From positions 1 through 34,377 of the forward strand of contig CABYJR010000005.1 of the NCBI GenBank assembly GCA_902519445.1: a DNA stretch of 34,377 nucleotides, written 5' to 3'. The position numbers were made by a program, and so were the translations under genes. The notes under the pieces are model-generated. The model saw only the letters and a list, made by a program, of their open reading frames with translations, made no database searches and was not told the DNA's origin. Numbering within the stretch: the stretch's first letter is position 1; the number at the start of each line of letters is the position of its first letter. The DNA is from an uncultured Pelagibacteraceae bacterium (GTDB taxonomy: Bacteria; Pseudomonadota; Alphaproteobacteria; Pelagibacterales; Pelagibacteraceae). Positions 16,601 through 26,603 of the stretch are shown piece after piece.

Positions 16601-16815
16601 CTATGATCGCAATGATTCCCTTGCTAATTGGTAACATAGGTCCTGGCGCTGGTGAAGGAAGCCGTTTAGCTGTCGGAGCAACAATATTTGGAGGTATGCT
16701 TATATCAACTTTCTTTACACTTTATGTAACACCAACAATGTATGTCCTGCTTACAAAAAACACAAAAAGAATTGATGCTGTTGATATTCAGCTTAATAAA
16801 GAACTTAAAAGATAA
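13687..16815 (+). CDS. RND-family multidrug/hydrophobic compound efflux transporter (AcrB/MexB-like)
   Basis: 1042 aa; N-terminal FITDLSIRRPVVSAVFSMILVVFGLFVF; TM4 proton-relay GIVVDDSIIMTDAIYNRVE; TM10 GISTKNSILIVDWANQLRR; LSPMLGSKFL. Confidence 0.93.
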   Translation: MFITDLSIRRPVVSAVFSMILVVFGLFVFWKLPVRELPAGLQPPVVQIQVDYDGASSEIISSEIVEIIEDVIGGAEGIKNIDSTSENGRATIKIEFDTSIDLDAATNDIRDRVSRVKDNLPEDSNSPEILKQSAGFTTSMWLSVSSTTWTDLELGDYTRRYLVDNFSNVKGVGRILVGGLRELSVRIYISPAKLAANDLTVQEVEQALRKENISLPAGSLEATNIDFTINLDKAYKDLRSIKQLPIKKIKNSVIRLENIAEVKYGPVSEKTLFKAQSKDGKPNEKVVGIGIYAKSGASTVELSKKIRERIKIVQKTLPENLKLGVSFDRATYINAAINEVYKTLAIAFVLVVIIIYLFLGNLRAVIVPAVALPVSLISAALGLWFFDLSINIFVLLAAILAIGIVVDDSIIMTDAIYNRVENGETPLVASVNGAKSVTFAIISTTLVLVAVFLPLIFIEGLSGTLFRETAISLTFAIVVSSFVALTLSPMLGSKFLNKNTKKSKIVLKFEKYYESFLEFYSETLNYWINKQKIIIGFMFFIVIASILLFNFSPKELLPQEDRGVYLVIGKTDEGSSFQYTADKAKEIERRLIPLIKKDGESYKRVIMRVPGFGRASKSYNSFIIIALLDDWKDRDESAIKIMRKAIGKIVTVPQALAFPISPQSIRVSSYNKPVQMVLLGNSYDQLEKWQKSIMIELRKNRNLAAIESDYSKNKPEIKLEINRKKAQDLGVSVQSIGSTISTLFSGKTVTKFNRLGKEYPIILQADIENRKRSESLSKIFVRSDTTGKLISVANLVEFKEVGSAKILARYDRQRAVTISARLVGDYTLSEALSYFEKTVNKNVPDARIEWKGKSEELKETSNELFIIFGLALITAFLVMSANFNSFIHPAVIMLTVPLSVFGGIIFILLFNSSVNIFSQIALVILIGISTKNSILIVDWANQLRRAGKNIQSAALEACRRRFRAIIMTSLSTMIAMIPLLIGNIGPGAGEGSRLAVGATIFGGMLISTFFTLYVTPTMYVLLTKNTKRIDAVDIQLNKELKR

Positions 16816-17413
16816 TATAATTCTTATCTAAAATTGATTTGCATTCTTGTAATTGAATTCTATAAATCTTAGCTTGTTTCTCTACACTTTTTGCAAATAT
16901 TATAGCTTTCTTATCTTTCTCATAAGCTTTGTTTTTATAAGCGCCCCATCCTAAATAATAATTTAAATACATATTTCTGGTATCTTTAAGAGAAACTTTA
17001 TTAATTTTATTTGTTTTCCAAAAATACCATCCTATAAAATCAGAACTATTTTTAAAGCTTATACGCAGTGCCGCTGGTTTGTTGTTTTCTTTTTTATATA
17101 AATCCCATGTTTTGTTAACAGCCTGGCTAAATCCCAAGCTAGAGCTGGGACGCCGATAAGGAATTATTTTAAAAAGTTTTGTTCTTTTTGGTTTTGCAAA
17201 TCTTTTAAAACTGCTTTCCTTATTAATTACAGCCAAAATACTTGAAATTGGAACCCCCCATTTTTTGGATGATGCCCTGGTATATTTTAAATAAAAATAT
17301 TTTTCACTAAAAATTTTACATGCATTTTGAGGGTATTTAGGAACAGATGAACAGGCACTTAAAAAAAAGAAAATAACTAAAACAAATTTATTTATTTTAT
17401 AAAAATGAATCAC
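16805..17413 (-). CDS. Lipoprotein with SLT/lytic-transglycosylase-like domain
   Basis: Lipobox LSACSS; SSILAVINKESSF (catalytic Glu context) and SLGFSQAVNKTWDLYKK. Confidence 0.65.
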   Translation of the reverse strand: MIHFYKINKFVLVIFFFLSACSSVPKYPQNACKIFSEKYFYLKYTRASSKKWGVPISSILAVINKESSFKRFAKPKRTKLFKIIPYRRPSSSLGFSQAVNKTWDLYKKENNKPAALRISFKNSSDFIGWYFWKTNKINKVSLKDTRNMYLNYYLGWGAYKNKAYEKDKKAIIFAKSVEKQAKIYRIQLQECKSILDKNYIIF

Positions 17414-17433
17414 TTCTTATTTTATATAAGAAT

Positions 17434-17949
17434 TTAATTCATAATTCTTCTCCATTTTTCAGGTTCTACAAAAGCACCCCTCCATATTCCTAATTTATTT
17501 TCCTTAGCATATTGTTCTTCTAGTACATATTTTTTTGAATATCTTGTATAAGCTATTGCATAACCGTTTTTTACAAGCCAACTATTAATATCTTGATTTT
17601 TAATATAGCAAGTGCCAATATTTCTATTATATTTGTCCTTATTTTTTTTAATAACGCATTTAACTTTTTTGTCTTTTAATTTCTTTAATAATGCTAAAGT
17701 TGATTTTTCTCCACATTTATAATTTTTTTGAAAATTAAATATTAAAAAACTTATATATATTTTTTTACAAATTTGTTTTTTCTCTGGTGCATCAATACCA
17801 AAAAGTCTGATTTTTATTTTATTTATTTTTATTGTATCTCCATCAATAACCTCTGCTTGCCCTGAAATATTTCTTTCATTGGAAATAGATAGTGTTGTTA
17901 ATGAAAAAAAAATTAGTAAACTAAATAAAATCAGACTTAGCTTTTGCAT
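17434..17949 (-). CDS. Secreted thermonuclease (SNase-like) family protein
   Basis: Signal peptide; AEVIDGDTIKINKIKIRLFGIDAPEKKQICKK; DKYNRNIGTCYI; WLVKNGYAIAY; GIWRGAFVEPEKWRR. Confidence 0.85.
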   Translation of the reverse strand: MQKLSLILFSLLIFFSLTTLSISNERNISGQAEVIDGDTIKINKIKIRLFGIDAPEKKQICKKIYISFLIFNFQKNYKCGEKSTLALLKKLKDKKVKCVIKKNKDKYNRNIGTCYIKNQDINSWLVKNGYAIAYTRYSKKYVLEEQYAKENKLGIWRGAFVEPEKWRRIMN

Positions 17950-18232
17950 TTAGCTCGTCCATTTTTTTTCTGATATCTTGATCTGAAACATTTTGATCTT
18001 TTAAATCTTCTTTGATTTTCCTAAAAACGTCTTCATCTCCCGCTTCTTGAAAATCAGCTTTAATTACGGACTGTATATATTCTTTTTCTTTCTCTAAATT
18101 ATATCCAAATTTTTGCGAGACCCATTGACCAAGATATTTATTTCTTCTAGCGGCAATTTTAAACTGGAGTTCTTCGTCTCTTGCAAATTTTTTTTCAAAG
18201 CTTTTTTCTCTTTCTGTAAATTTATCACTCAT
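17921..18232 (-). CDS. DUF1476 family, F1-ATPase inhibitory zeta subunit
   Basis: FTEREKSFEKKFARDEELQFKIAARRNKYLGQWVSQKFG is the hallmark of alphaproteobacterial zeta/DUF1476. Confidence 0.88.
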   Translation of the reverse strand: MSDKFTEREKSFEKKFARDEELQFKIAARRNKYLGQWVSQKFGYNLEKEKEYIQSVIKADFQEAGDEDVFRKIKEDLKDQNVSDQDIRKKMDELNAKAKSDFI

Positions 18233-18612
18233 GGTTTATTAAAGAATAGATAAATCCTTATTACAAAATAAGCAACCATTACACCAAAAATATTAGCTAA
18301 CAAATCCTGTAATTGAAAAGAACGATTAGGTATTATGGAGTGGAAAATTTCAAGAGTTATTGATAAAAAAAACAACCCATACACTAAATTTTTAAAGTTT
18401 TCATTTTTTACATAAATAAAAAAACCCATTAAAGAAATGCACAGATAGCAAATAAAATGATTAATTGTTGTCCCAAAAGGATTTTTAATTAAATATGGTT
18501 GTAAACTCCAATCGTTATATAATAAAAAACCAATCAAACTTCCGGGCCAAAGTGAGATGACTATCAAAAATAATACGGAAATATGAAAAATAGATTTCAA
18601 AACTTTGTTCAT
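18229..18612 (-). CDS. VanZ-like small membrane protein
   Basis: Four hydrophobic segments with DWSLQPYLIKNPFGTTINHFICYLCISLMGFFI and SIIPNRSFQLQDLLANIFGVMVAYFVI (VanZ pattern). The listed start (TTG 18627) is likely extended; ATG 18612 is preferred. Confidence 0.65.
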   Translation of the reverse strand: MNKVLKSIFHISVLFLIVISLWPGSLIGFLLYNDWSLQPYLIKNPFGTTINHFICYLCISLMGFFIYVKNENFKNLVYGLFFLSITLEIFHSIIPNRSFQLQDLLANIFGVMVAYFVIRIYLFFNKP

Positions 18613-18638
18613 TTTAATAATATACAACTGTTATCAAA

Positions 18639-19334
18639 ATGAATAATTTAATACTAGTCCGTCATGGACAATCTAAGTTTAATTTAGAACGTAGATTTAC
18701 AGGATTCTACGATGTTAATCTGACCTCAAAAGGTGAATCTGAAGCAAAATATGCAGGTGAATTAATTAAAAAATTAAAAATTAAATTTGATGCACATTTT
18801 ACATCTGAATTAATGCGCGCTTCCAATACTTTAGATATAATACTAAAAGTTTTAAATACACCAAATGTCGAAATTAATAAATCATGGGAACTTAACGAAA
18901 GACATTATGGAGGACTTACTGGTTTGAATAAGGACGAAACAATAAAAAAATATGGAGTAGAACAAGTAAAAATTTGGAGAAGAAGTTTTGATATACCTCC
19001 TCCAAAAATGGAATCGGATCATCCACTTAAAAAAAAAATTAAATCTAAAATTTTGGGAGAATCGCTAAAAGACACTTTTGACCGTGTTGTACCTTATTTT
19101 GATGAAAAAATTAAACCACTTATCCTATCTAATAAAAATATTCTTATTGTATTTCACGGGAATAGCTGTAGAGCCTTATTAATGAAAATTTTAAAATTAT
19201 CTGAAAAAAAAATTGTGGATTTAGAAATTCCTACCGGCAATCCCTTGCTAATTAAATTTGAAAATAATCTTGAAGTTAAAGATTGTAAATACCTTGATAA
19301 AAAAAGGGAAAAAAAAATATTATTTAATATTTAA
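18639..19334 (+). CDS. gpmA: 2,3-bisphosphoglycerate-dependent phosphoglycerate mutase
   Basis: LVRHGQSKFNLERRFTGFYDVNLTSKG, WELNERHYGGLTGLNKDETIKKYG, FDIPPP, VFHGNSCRALLM. Confidence 0.92.
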   Translation: MNNLILVRHGQSKFNLERRFTGFYDVNLTSKGESEAKYAGELIKKLKIKFDAHFTSELMRASNTLDIILKVLNTPNVEINKSWELNERHYGGLTGLNKDETIKKYGVEQVKIWRRSFDIPPPKMESDHPLKKKIKSKILGESLKDTFDRVVPYFDEKIKPLILSNKNILIVFHGNSCRALLMKILKLSEKKIVDLEIPTGNPLLIKFENNLEVKDCKYLDKKREKKILFNI

Positions 19335-20009
19335 TTTTTTATAAATATCCAAAGTACTAACATGTAAAAAATTGATATTACTTTCTAGGGCAAGCAATTT
19401 CTCATTTTTAATTAATTCATTCCATACTTTATTCATTGAAAAAACTTGATCCTTAATATTTGAGAAAACTTTTGGGTTAATAATTTGTAACCCGGTGTAT
19501 ATATATTTTAAATTTTGATTTTCTGTTCTTGTGACTATAGTATTTTGCAAATTGAAATCTCCTTTCATATTTTTATCAAAACTTTTTTCCTTGTTTACAA
19601 TCAATAAATAACATTTTTCTTTATTCATAAAAAAATTATTTTCCATTTTTTTTAGTTCCTCTAAATAATTTAGATTCCAAATTGTGTCGGGGTTTATGCA
19701 AACAAAACTCTCTTTAAAATATTTTAATGCATTTAGTATACCTCCTCCTGTATCCAAAATTTTTTCTTTTTCATTAACTATCGTAATTTTTAAATTAAAC
19801 TTTTTTTTATTTACATATTCAGTAATTTGATCTGAAAAATAGTGTACGTTTATCACAGCTTCTTCGGTCCCATAATTTTCAAGAAAATTTATTGTATTAG
19901 ATAATAATGTTTCTCTTCCAATTTTAAGTAAAGGTTTGGGAATATTTAGTGTAAGAGGATTCAATCGCTTTCCAAAACCTGCTGCAAGGATCATTGCTTT
20001 TTTAATCAT
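19320..20009 (-). CDS. Sugar nucleotidyltransferase (MurU/mannose-1-phosphate guanylyltransferase-like)
   Basis: AMILAAGFGKRLNPLTLNIPKPLLKIGRETLL; CINPDTIWN. Confidence 0.8.
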   Translation of the reverse strand: MIKKAMILAAGFGKRLNPLTLNIPKPLLKIGRETLLSNTINFLENYGTEEAVINVHYFSDQITEYVNKKKFNLKITIVNEKEKILDTGGGILNALKYFKESFVCINPDTIWNLNYLEELKKMENNFFMNKEKCYLLIVNKEKSFDKNMKGDFNLQNTIVTRTENQNLKYIYTGLQIINPKVFSNIKDQVFSMNKVWNELIKNEKLLALESNINFLHVSTLDIYKKLNIK

Positions 20010-20027
20010 AATTTAGTTTAACAAATG

Positions 20028-21434
20028 TTAGAAATGAATTGGTCTTTTATCTACTGCCATGGCAGCTTCTTTAACTGCTTCACTGTGAGTGGGATGAGCA
20101 TGACATGTACGAGCAATATCTTCAGCGCTTGCACCAAATTCCATTGCTAAAGCCACCTCTCCAATCATAGTTCCGGCCAATGAACTAATTAAAGAAACTC
20201 CTAAAACCTTATCACTTTTTTCATCAGCTATTATTTTAACAAACCCTTCGGTTTCATTATTAACTTTAGCCCTTGAATTTGCCATAAACGGAAATTTTCC
20301 AACTTTATATTTAATATTTTCTTTTTTTAGTTCATTTTCAGTTTTACCAACCATAGCTACTTCAGGAGATGTATAAATTACTGCAGGTATAACATTGTAA
20401 TTCACATGACCTGCCTGGCCTGCAATGATTTCGGCTACTGCTATTCCTTCGTCTTCAGCTTTGTGCGCTAACATCGGCCCTTTATCTATTACATCACCGA
20501 TTGCATAAATATTTTTAATTGAAGTTTCAAATTTTCTATTAACTTGAATTTTTTTTTGATTGTTTACTTTAATGCCTAGTTTCCCTATATCCTCGCCAAG
20601 ATTTGGGGCTCTACCTGTTGCAATTAGAACTTTTTCGCATTCAACTTTTTCTTTTTTTTTACTCTTATTGTCAGTAAAATTTACAACGATTCTATCTTTT
20701 AAAATATTAGTTTCTGTAACCTTGCAGTCTAACTTGAAATTAATTCCTTGTTTATTTAGAATTTTTAAAAATTCACTTGAAATATCTTTGTCCATTCCAG
20801 GGAGGATATGATCTAAATATTCAATAACTGTAACGGTTGAACCTAACCTTTTCCAAACACTAGAAAGTTCTAATCCAATATATCCGCCGCCTATAACTAC
20901 CAATTCTTTTGGAGGGGTATCAAAAGATAATGCTCCTGTTGAAGAAACAACTCTTTTTTCATCAATTTTTATTCCTGGTAAAGATGTAGGGGTTGATCCG
21001 GTAGCAATTATTATATTTTCGGTTTTATAAGTTTCTTTTTTACCAGAATTATCTACGACTGCTACAGTATTTTTATCTAATATTAAACCCTTACCTTTTA
21101 AATGTGAAATTTTATTTTTTTTAAACAAAAATTCTATTCCCTTGGTAAGCGTAAGAACAGATTTATTTTTATTTCCCATCATTTTGGGCAAATTTAATTT
21201 TATATCTGCTGTTTCAATGCCTAAATTCTTAAATTCATTTTTTGTCTTATGATACATTTCAGAAGCATGAAGTAAGCTCTTTGAAGGTATACATCCAACA
21301 TTAAGGCATGTGCCTCCTAATGTTTTTCTAGATTCTACGCACGCTGTTTTGAGACCAAGTTGGGCGGATCTAATTGAAGCTACATATCCCCCTGGACCAG
21401 ATCCAACTACAATGACATCAAATTTATTATCCAT
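20028..21434 (-). CDS. lpdA: Dihydrolipoyl dehydrogenase (E3)
   Basis: GGTCLNVGCIPSKSLLHASE redox disulfide, GGGYIGLELSSVW, NIYAIGDVIDKGPMLAHKAEDEG, HAHPTHSEAVKEA. Confidence 0.96.
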   Translation of the reverse strand: MDNKFDVIVVGSGPGGYVASIRSAQLGLKTACVESRKTLGGTCLNVGCIPSKSLLHASEMYHKTKNEFKNLGIETADIKLNLPKMMGNKNKSVLTLTKGIEFLFKKNKISHLKGKGLILDKNTVAVVDNSGKKETYKTENIIIATGSTPTSLPGIKIDEKRVVSSTGALSFDTPPKELVVIGGGYIGLELSSVWKRLGSTVTVIEYLDHILPGMDKDISSEFLKILNKQGINFKLDCKVTETNILKDRIVVNFTDNKSKKKEKVECEKVLIATGRAPNLGEDIGKLGIKVNNQKKIQVNRKFETSIKNIYAIGDVIDKGPMLAHKAEDEGIAVAEIIAGQAGHVNYNVIPAVIYTSPEVAMVGKTENELKKENIKYKVGKFPFMANSRAKVNNETEGFVKIIADEKSDKVLGVSLISSLAGTMIGEVALAMEFGASAEDIARTCHAHPTHSEAVKEAAMAVDKRPIHF

Positions 21435-21444
21435 TATTAATTTT

Positions 21445-22794
21445 TTAGAGATCTAAAAATAATCTGCGAGGTTCTTCAAGACATTCTTTAACAGTTTTTA
21501 GAAAAGATACAGCTTCCTTTCCGTCAATTATTCTATGATCATAAGATAAAGCCAAATACATAATTGGTCTCACGATTATATTACCATCTTTTGCAATCGG
21601 TCTTTCAACAATATTATGCATACCTAATATACCTGTTTGTGGAGGATTTAGTATTGGAGTTGATAACATTGATCCATATATTCCTCCATTGCTTATTGTA
21701 AAAGTTCCTCCTTGAAGATCATTAATTGTAATTTTTCCTAATCTAGCTTTTTCAGAAAGCAAAAATATATTTCTTTCTATATCAGCAAAAGAAAGTTCAT
21801 CTGCTTTTTTAAGTACAGGAACTACCAACCCTCGATCAGTGCCAATAGCAATTGAAATATTATAATAGTTTTTATAAGTAATGTGATCTCCTGATATTTC
21901 TGCATTAACTGCTGGAAAGTTTTTTAAAGCCACAACAGAAGCCTTAACAAAAAAAGACATAAATCCTAATTTAACTGAATATTTTTTTTTAAAATCTTCT
22001 TTATAATCTTGCTTCATTTGCATTATGCTATGCATATCCACTTCGTTGAAAGTTGTTAGCATGGCGGCATTATCTTGAGCCTCTTTTAAACGTTTAGCAA
22101 TAGTAGCCCTTAATCTTGTCATTTTGACTCTCTCTTCTGGACCATGGCTAATTTTTCTTTTGGATGGTTGTGGAATATTTCCCATTAAGTTAATTAAATC
22201 CCCTTTAGATATTCTTCCAGATTTTCCTGTTCCTTCTATATTTGAAATATCAATATTATTTTCTTCAACCATTTTTCTCACTGCAGGAGATAAATTTTTT
22301 CTAGTTTTTGGAGGTATATATTTTTCTTCTTCTTTTTCACTGATATCTTCTTCAGTTTCTTTTTCACTGATATCTTCTTCGGCTAATGTTTCTAAAACTA
22401 AAGTTTGGCTAGAATTTTCTTGCTTAACATCTTTATCTAAAGTTAAAACTTCTTCATTTTTTTTTAATTTTTTTTCCTTAGATTTTTTTGGTGGTGTATA
22501 AGATTCTTTTTTTAAATCAGTTTGAGTTACTTTAGCAGCTTTTTTTGAAGCAATTTTGCTCTCATTAACTTCCCCTAACAATGCTCCAACCTCAACGGTA
22601 TCACCTTCTTTTACTTTAATTGATGTCAAAGTTCCGGCTAAAGGAGAAGGCACTTCTACATTAACTTTATCAGTTTCTAATTCTACAAGAGGCTCATCCG
22701 AATCAACTTTCTCACCCACTTGTTTAAGCCACTTTGATACTGTTGCTTCAGTTACGGATTCTCCCAAAGAAGGAACTATAATTTGATTCGACAT
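21445..22794 (-). CDS. sucB: 2-oxoglutarate dehydrogenase E2, dihydrolipoyl succinyltransferase
   Basis: Lipoyl domain [11 protein letters not shown]; peripheral-subunit-binding domain [31 protein letters not shown]; catalytic domain [14 protein letters not shown]. Confidence 0.95.
   Translation of the reverse strand: MSNQIIVPSLGESVTEATVSKWLKQVGEKVDSDEPLVELETDKVNVEVPSPLAGTLTSIKVKEGDTVEVGALLGEVNESKIASKKAAKVTQTDLKKESYTPPKKSKEKKLKKNEEVLTLDKDVKQENSSQTLVLETLAEEDISEKETEEDISEKEEEKYIPPKTRKNLSPAVRKMVEENNIDISNIEGTGKSGRISKGDLINLMGNIPQPSKRKISHGPEERVKMTRLRATIAKRLKEAQDNAAMLTTFNEVDMHSIMQMKQDYKEDFKKKYSVKLGFMSFFVKASVVALKNFPAVNAEISGDHITYKNYYNISIAIGTDRGLVVPVLKKADELSFADIERNIFLLSEKARLGKITINDLQGGTFTISNGGIYGSMLSTPILNPPQTGILGMHNIVERPIAKDGNIIVRPIMYLALSYDHRIIDGKEAVSFLKTVKECLEEPRRLFLDL
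22331..22384. repeat. Two-copy 27-bp tandem repeat inside sucB linker
   Basis: tctttttcactgatatcttcttcagtt / tctttttcactgatatcttcttcggct encode EDISEKETE / EDISEKEEE-like acidic 9-mers. Confidence 0.9.
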
Positions 22795-22796
22795 GT

Positions 22797-25685
22797 TTAG
22801 CTAAGTACCTTATGCAAGATCTCATTCTGCTGTGCAAGATGTTTTTTTAGATATCCACTAGCAGGGGATGCGGCAGGTTTTCTACCAATATATTTAACCT
22901 CTCTGTTTTCTGCTTTTATTAAATCCAAGCTCCACTGGATATAATTTCTAGCTGTGTTCCAAGCTCCCATATTTTTAGGTTCTTCTTGACACCAATAAAA
23001 TTTGGAATTTTTTTTGAACCGTTTTAACTCTTTAGCAAGAGTTTTTACAGGAAAAGGGTATAATTGTTCTATTCTAATAATAAATACCTCTCTATTTTTT
23101 ATTTTTTCTCTAGCCTCGATTAGATCAAAATAAATTTTTCCTGAACATATAATTACTTTTTTTATTTTTTTATCTTCTTTAAGCTCAATTAAACCGTATT
23201 TTTTAAAATCCGCATGATCATTAAGAATCCTATGAAATGTATTTTTTTTAGTAAAATCTTCAATATTTGAAGTGCATCTTTTATTCCTTAACAAAGATTT
23301 TGGTGTCATAATAATTAAAGGTTTTCTAAAATCCCTATGAATTTGCCTTCTTAAAGCATGAAAATAATTTGCTGGTGTAGTGCAATTCATAACTTGAATA
23401 TTTTCCTGAGCACATAATTGTAAAAATCTTTCTAATCTGGCTGATGAATGTTCTGGTCCTTGTCCTTCATAACCGTGCGGTAGCAACATTACTAAACCAT
23501 TTGCTCTCGCCCATTTTCTTTCAGCAGATGTAATAAATTGATCTATTATAACTTGCGCTCCATTTGCAAAATCTCCGAACTGAGCTTCCCAAACTACTAG
23601 GGTAGTTGGTTCTGATAATGCATATCCGTATTCAAATCCAAGAACAGCCATTTCTGAAAGCAAACTATCAATTACTTCATATCTTTTTTGATTTTTTAAA
23701 ATATTGTTCAATGGGGTATAGTAAGAGCTATCTCTTTGATCCCTAAGAACAGAATGACGCTGGCTGAAAGTACCTCTGCCAGAATCTTGACCAGAAAGTC
23801 TAACTGGATAACCTTCTTCCAATAATGTTGCAAATGCTAATAGCTCAGCAGTGGCCCAATCAAATCCCTTACCTGAAAGAAACATCTTTTTTTTATTTTC
23901 AAATATTTTTTTTATTGTTGGATGAGGATTAAATTCTTTTGGAATTGTTGTAATTTTTTCCCCAATTTCTTTTATTTTTTCAATTGATACACCGGTGACT
24001 CCTCTTCTATCTTTTCCTCTTTCGGGTTTGTATCTTGACCAAACACCAGCGTACCATTCTAATTTTGGTTTATATTCTTTTGCTGTTTTAAATTGATTTT
24101 CAAGAAGATTTTTAAATTGCATTTTCATGCTATTAAATTCTTCTTTATTAATGGTTCCTTCTTTAATTAATTTATTAGCATAAATATTTAGTGCTGTTTC
24201 ATGTTTCTTAATATTTTTATACATGACAGGTTGAGTAAAAGATGGTTCGTCACCTTCGTTGTGACCAAATCTTCTATAGCAAATCATATCCAGTACCACG
24301 TCTCGATTAAATTTTTGTCTAAATTCCATTGCAATTCTTGCACAATGCACTACCGCTTCAGGATCGTCACCATTCACATGTAAAATTGGAGCATCAACCA
24401 TTTTTGCTAAATCAGATGGATAAGGAGAAGACCTTGCAAATTTTGGACTTGTGGTAAATCCTATTTGATTATTGACTATAATATGTATTGTTCCTCCAGT
24501 ATTATGACCTGGAAGTCCTGACATTGCAAAACATTCGGCAACAACGCCTTGACCAGCGAATGCAGCGTCACCATGAATCAAAATTGGAACTACCTGTCTT
24601 CTTTTTTTATCTTTATGAAAAAATTGTTTAGCACGTGTTTGCCCAAGAACTACTGGATTTACAGCTTCAAGATGTGAAGGGTTATCCGCCAAAGATATGT
24701 GAACTAAATTGCCATCAAATTCTCTATTTGATGAAGCTCCCAAATGATATTTTACATCTCCAGTAGAATCTGCGTTGAAAGAAGCATACTCGCCAGCAAA
24801 CTCATTAAACATTCTCTTGTAAGATTTTTGTAATACATTCGCCAAAATATTTAATCTGCCTCTATGCGGTTGGCCAATTTTAATTTCTTTAACTCCTAGT
24901 TGTCCACCTCGTTTTATTAATTGTTCTAAGGCTGGTATTAAAGATTCACCCCCATCTATACCAAATCTTTTTGTTCCAACAAATTTAACTGCTAAAAACT
25001 TTTCAAAACCTTCAGCCTGTATTAATTTATTTAATATGGCTTTTTTACCATTAGTAGTAAATTTTATTTTATTTTCCTCTTTTTCCATTCGTTCCCTAAA
25101 CCATATTTTTTCGATTGGATCTGAAATATGCATGTATTCTACTCCAATAGTTGAGCAATATGTTTTTCTAAAAAATGAAAGAATTTCATTAATCGTTGCA
25201 TACCCTTTATCCATATATGCGCCAATATAAATTTTTTTATTATAATCTTCTTTTTTAAAACCGTGGTCAGCTGGATGTAAATCCTCAAGATATTTTCGTT
25301 CCATCATTCCAAGAGGATCAAGATTTGCAATAAGATGACCTCTAATTCTATATGCTCTGATTAAGGCAATAGCTTTTACAGATTCTTCTTTTTCTTTTTC
25401 GTTGGTAATATCTGTAACTGTAGCAGGACTTTTATTACTTAAATTTTTTTGATTATAATTAATTTCTAAATTGCTTTTTTTTCTTGGCGCCCAACTTGGT
25501 CCCAGTATTTCCTTTTTAATAATTTCTTGATCATCATTAAGTCCATCAAAAAATTCAATCCAGCTTTGAGGAATAGATTTTGGGTTATTTAAATATTTTA
25601 AATACAATTCTTTAATAAATGGACTATTAACTCCATGCAAAAAAGAAGTTTTTTCAAAAATTAAATTATCTTTATTTGTTGTCAT
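22797..25685 (-). CDS. sucA: 2-oxoglutarate dehydrogenase E1
   Basis: 962 aa; [86 protein letters not shown]. Confidence 0.97.
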   Translation of the reverse strand: MTTNKDNLIFEKTSFLHGVNSPFIKELYLKYLNNPKSIPQSWIEFFDGLNDDQEIIKKEILGPSWAPRKKSNLEINYNQKNLSNKSPATVTDITNEKEKEESVKAIALIRAYRIRGHLIANLDPLGMMERKYLEDLHPADHGFKKEDYNKKIYIGAYMDKGYATINEILSFFRKTYCSTIGVEYMHISDPIEKIWFRERMEKEENKIKFTTNGKKAILNKLIQAEGFEKFLAVKFVGTKRFGIDGGESLIPALEQLIKRGGQLGVKEIKIGQPHRGRLNILANVLQKSYKRMFNEFAGEYASFNADSTGDVKYHLGASSNREFDGNLVHISLADNPSHLEAVNPVVLGQTRAKQFFHKDKKRRQVVPILIHGDAAFAGQGVVAECFAMSGLPGHNTGGTIHIIVNNQIGFTTSPKFARSSPYPSDLAKMVDAPILHVNGDDPEAVVHCARIAMEFRQKFNRDVVLDMICYRRFGHNEGDEPSFTQPVMYKNIKKHETALNIYANKLIKEGTINKEEFNSMKMQFKNLLENQFKTAKEYKPKLEWYAGVWSRYKPERGKDRRGVTGVSIEKIKEIGEKITTIPKEFNPHPTIKKIFENKKKMFLSGKGFDWATAELLAFATLLEEGYPVRLSGQDSGRGTFSQRHSVLRDQRDSSYYTPLNNILKNQKRYEVIDSLLSEMAVLGFEYGYALSEPTTLVVWEAQFGDFANGAQVIIDQFITSAERKWARANGLVMLLPHGYEGQGPEHSSARLERFLQLCAQENIQVMNCTTPANYFHALRRQIHRDFRKPLIIMTPKSLLRNKRCTSNIEDFTKKNTFHRILNDHADFKKYGLIELKEDKKIKKVIICSGKIYFDLIEAREKIKNREVFIIRIEQLYPFPVKTLAKELKRFKKNSKFYWCQEEPKNMGAWNTARNYIQWSLDLIKAENREVKYIGRKPAASPASGYLKKHLAQQNEILHKVLS

Positions 25686-25726
25686 GAACTGAAAAATAAA
25701 TTTTCTTTATTATAAAATCGTTAAAA

Positions 25727-26602
25727 CTATCTTGCAAGTTTGTCATGCAAAGTTTTGCCAATTTCTGCTGGCGACTCTGCTATAAAAATACCACTAGACT
25801 TCATTTTTTCTATTTTTTCTTCAGCGCCACCCTTTCCGCCTGATATAATTGCTCCTGCATGCCCCATTCTTCTGCCTGGAGGCGCAGTTTTTCCTGCAAT
25901 AAATCCAACTATAGGTTTTTTGGTTTTTGAGGATTTGATAAATTCTGCCGCTTCTTCTTCTGAAGATCCTCCTATTTCTCCTATTAATAAAATTGATTCT
26001 GTTTTTTTATCTTTTAAAAAAAGCTCTAAACAGTCTATAAAGCTTGTTCCAAAAATAGGATCACCTCCAATACCTATTACCGTTGATTGACCTAATCCAT
26101 TTTCACTTGTTTGTGCAACAGCCTCGTATGTAAGTGTTCCAGAACGAGAAACAATTCCACATGTACCTTTTTTGTGAATATTTCCAGGCATAATTCCAAT
26201 CTTACATTCATCTGGAGTAATAATTCCTGGACAATTTGGACCAATTAAACGAGATTTTGATTTAACTAATTTTTCTTTAACTTTAATCATATCTAAAACT
26301 GGAATTCCCTCTGTTATACAAACAATCAAAGGAATTTCGCTTTCGATTGCTTCGATTATTGCCGATGCTGCAAATTTGGCGGGTACATAAATCATTGTTG
26401 CATTTGCTTTAGTTTTTTTTACGGCCTCTTCGACTGTATTAAAAACAGGTCTGTCCAAATGAACTTGCCCTCCTTTTTTAGGGGTGACGCCTCCAACTAA
26501 ATTAGTTCCATAGGAAATAGCTTGTTCTGAATGAAAAGTTCCATGAGAACCTGTAAAACCCTGACAAATTACTCTCGTATTTTTATCGATCAAAACAGAC
26601 AT
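25727..26602 (-). CDS. sucD: Succinate-CoA ligase, alpha subunit
   Basis: [43 protein letters not shown] (phospho-His). Confidence 0.97.
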   Translation of the reverse strand: MSVLIDKNTRVICQGFTGSHGTFHSEQAISYGTNLVGGVTPKKGGQVHLDRPVFNTVEEAVKKTKANATMIYVPAKFAASAIIEAIESEIPLIVCITEGIPVLDMIKVKEKLVKSKSRLIGPNCPGIITPDECKIGIMPGNIHKKGTCGIVSRSGTLTYEAVAQTSENGLGQSTVIGIGGDPIFGTSFIDCLELFLKDKKTESILLIGEIGGSSEEEAAEFIKSSKTKKPIVGFIAGKTAPPGRRMGHAGAIISGGKGGAEEKIEKMKSSGIFIAESPAEIGKTLHDKLAR

Positions 26603-26603
26603 T

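Noticed and set aside
22124-22786. 125-aa and 76-aa ORFs antisense to sucB
   Set aside because: Ser/Phe-rich mirror of the Lys/Glu-rich linker and lipoyl domain; no independent evidence.
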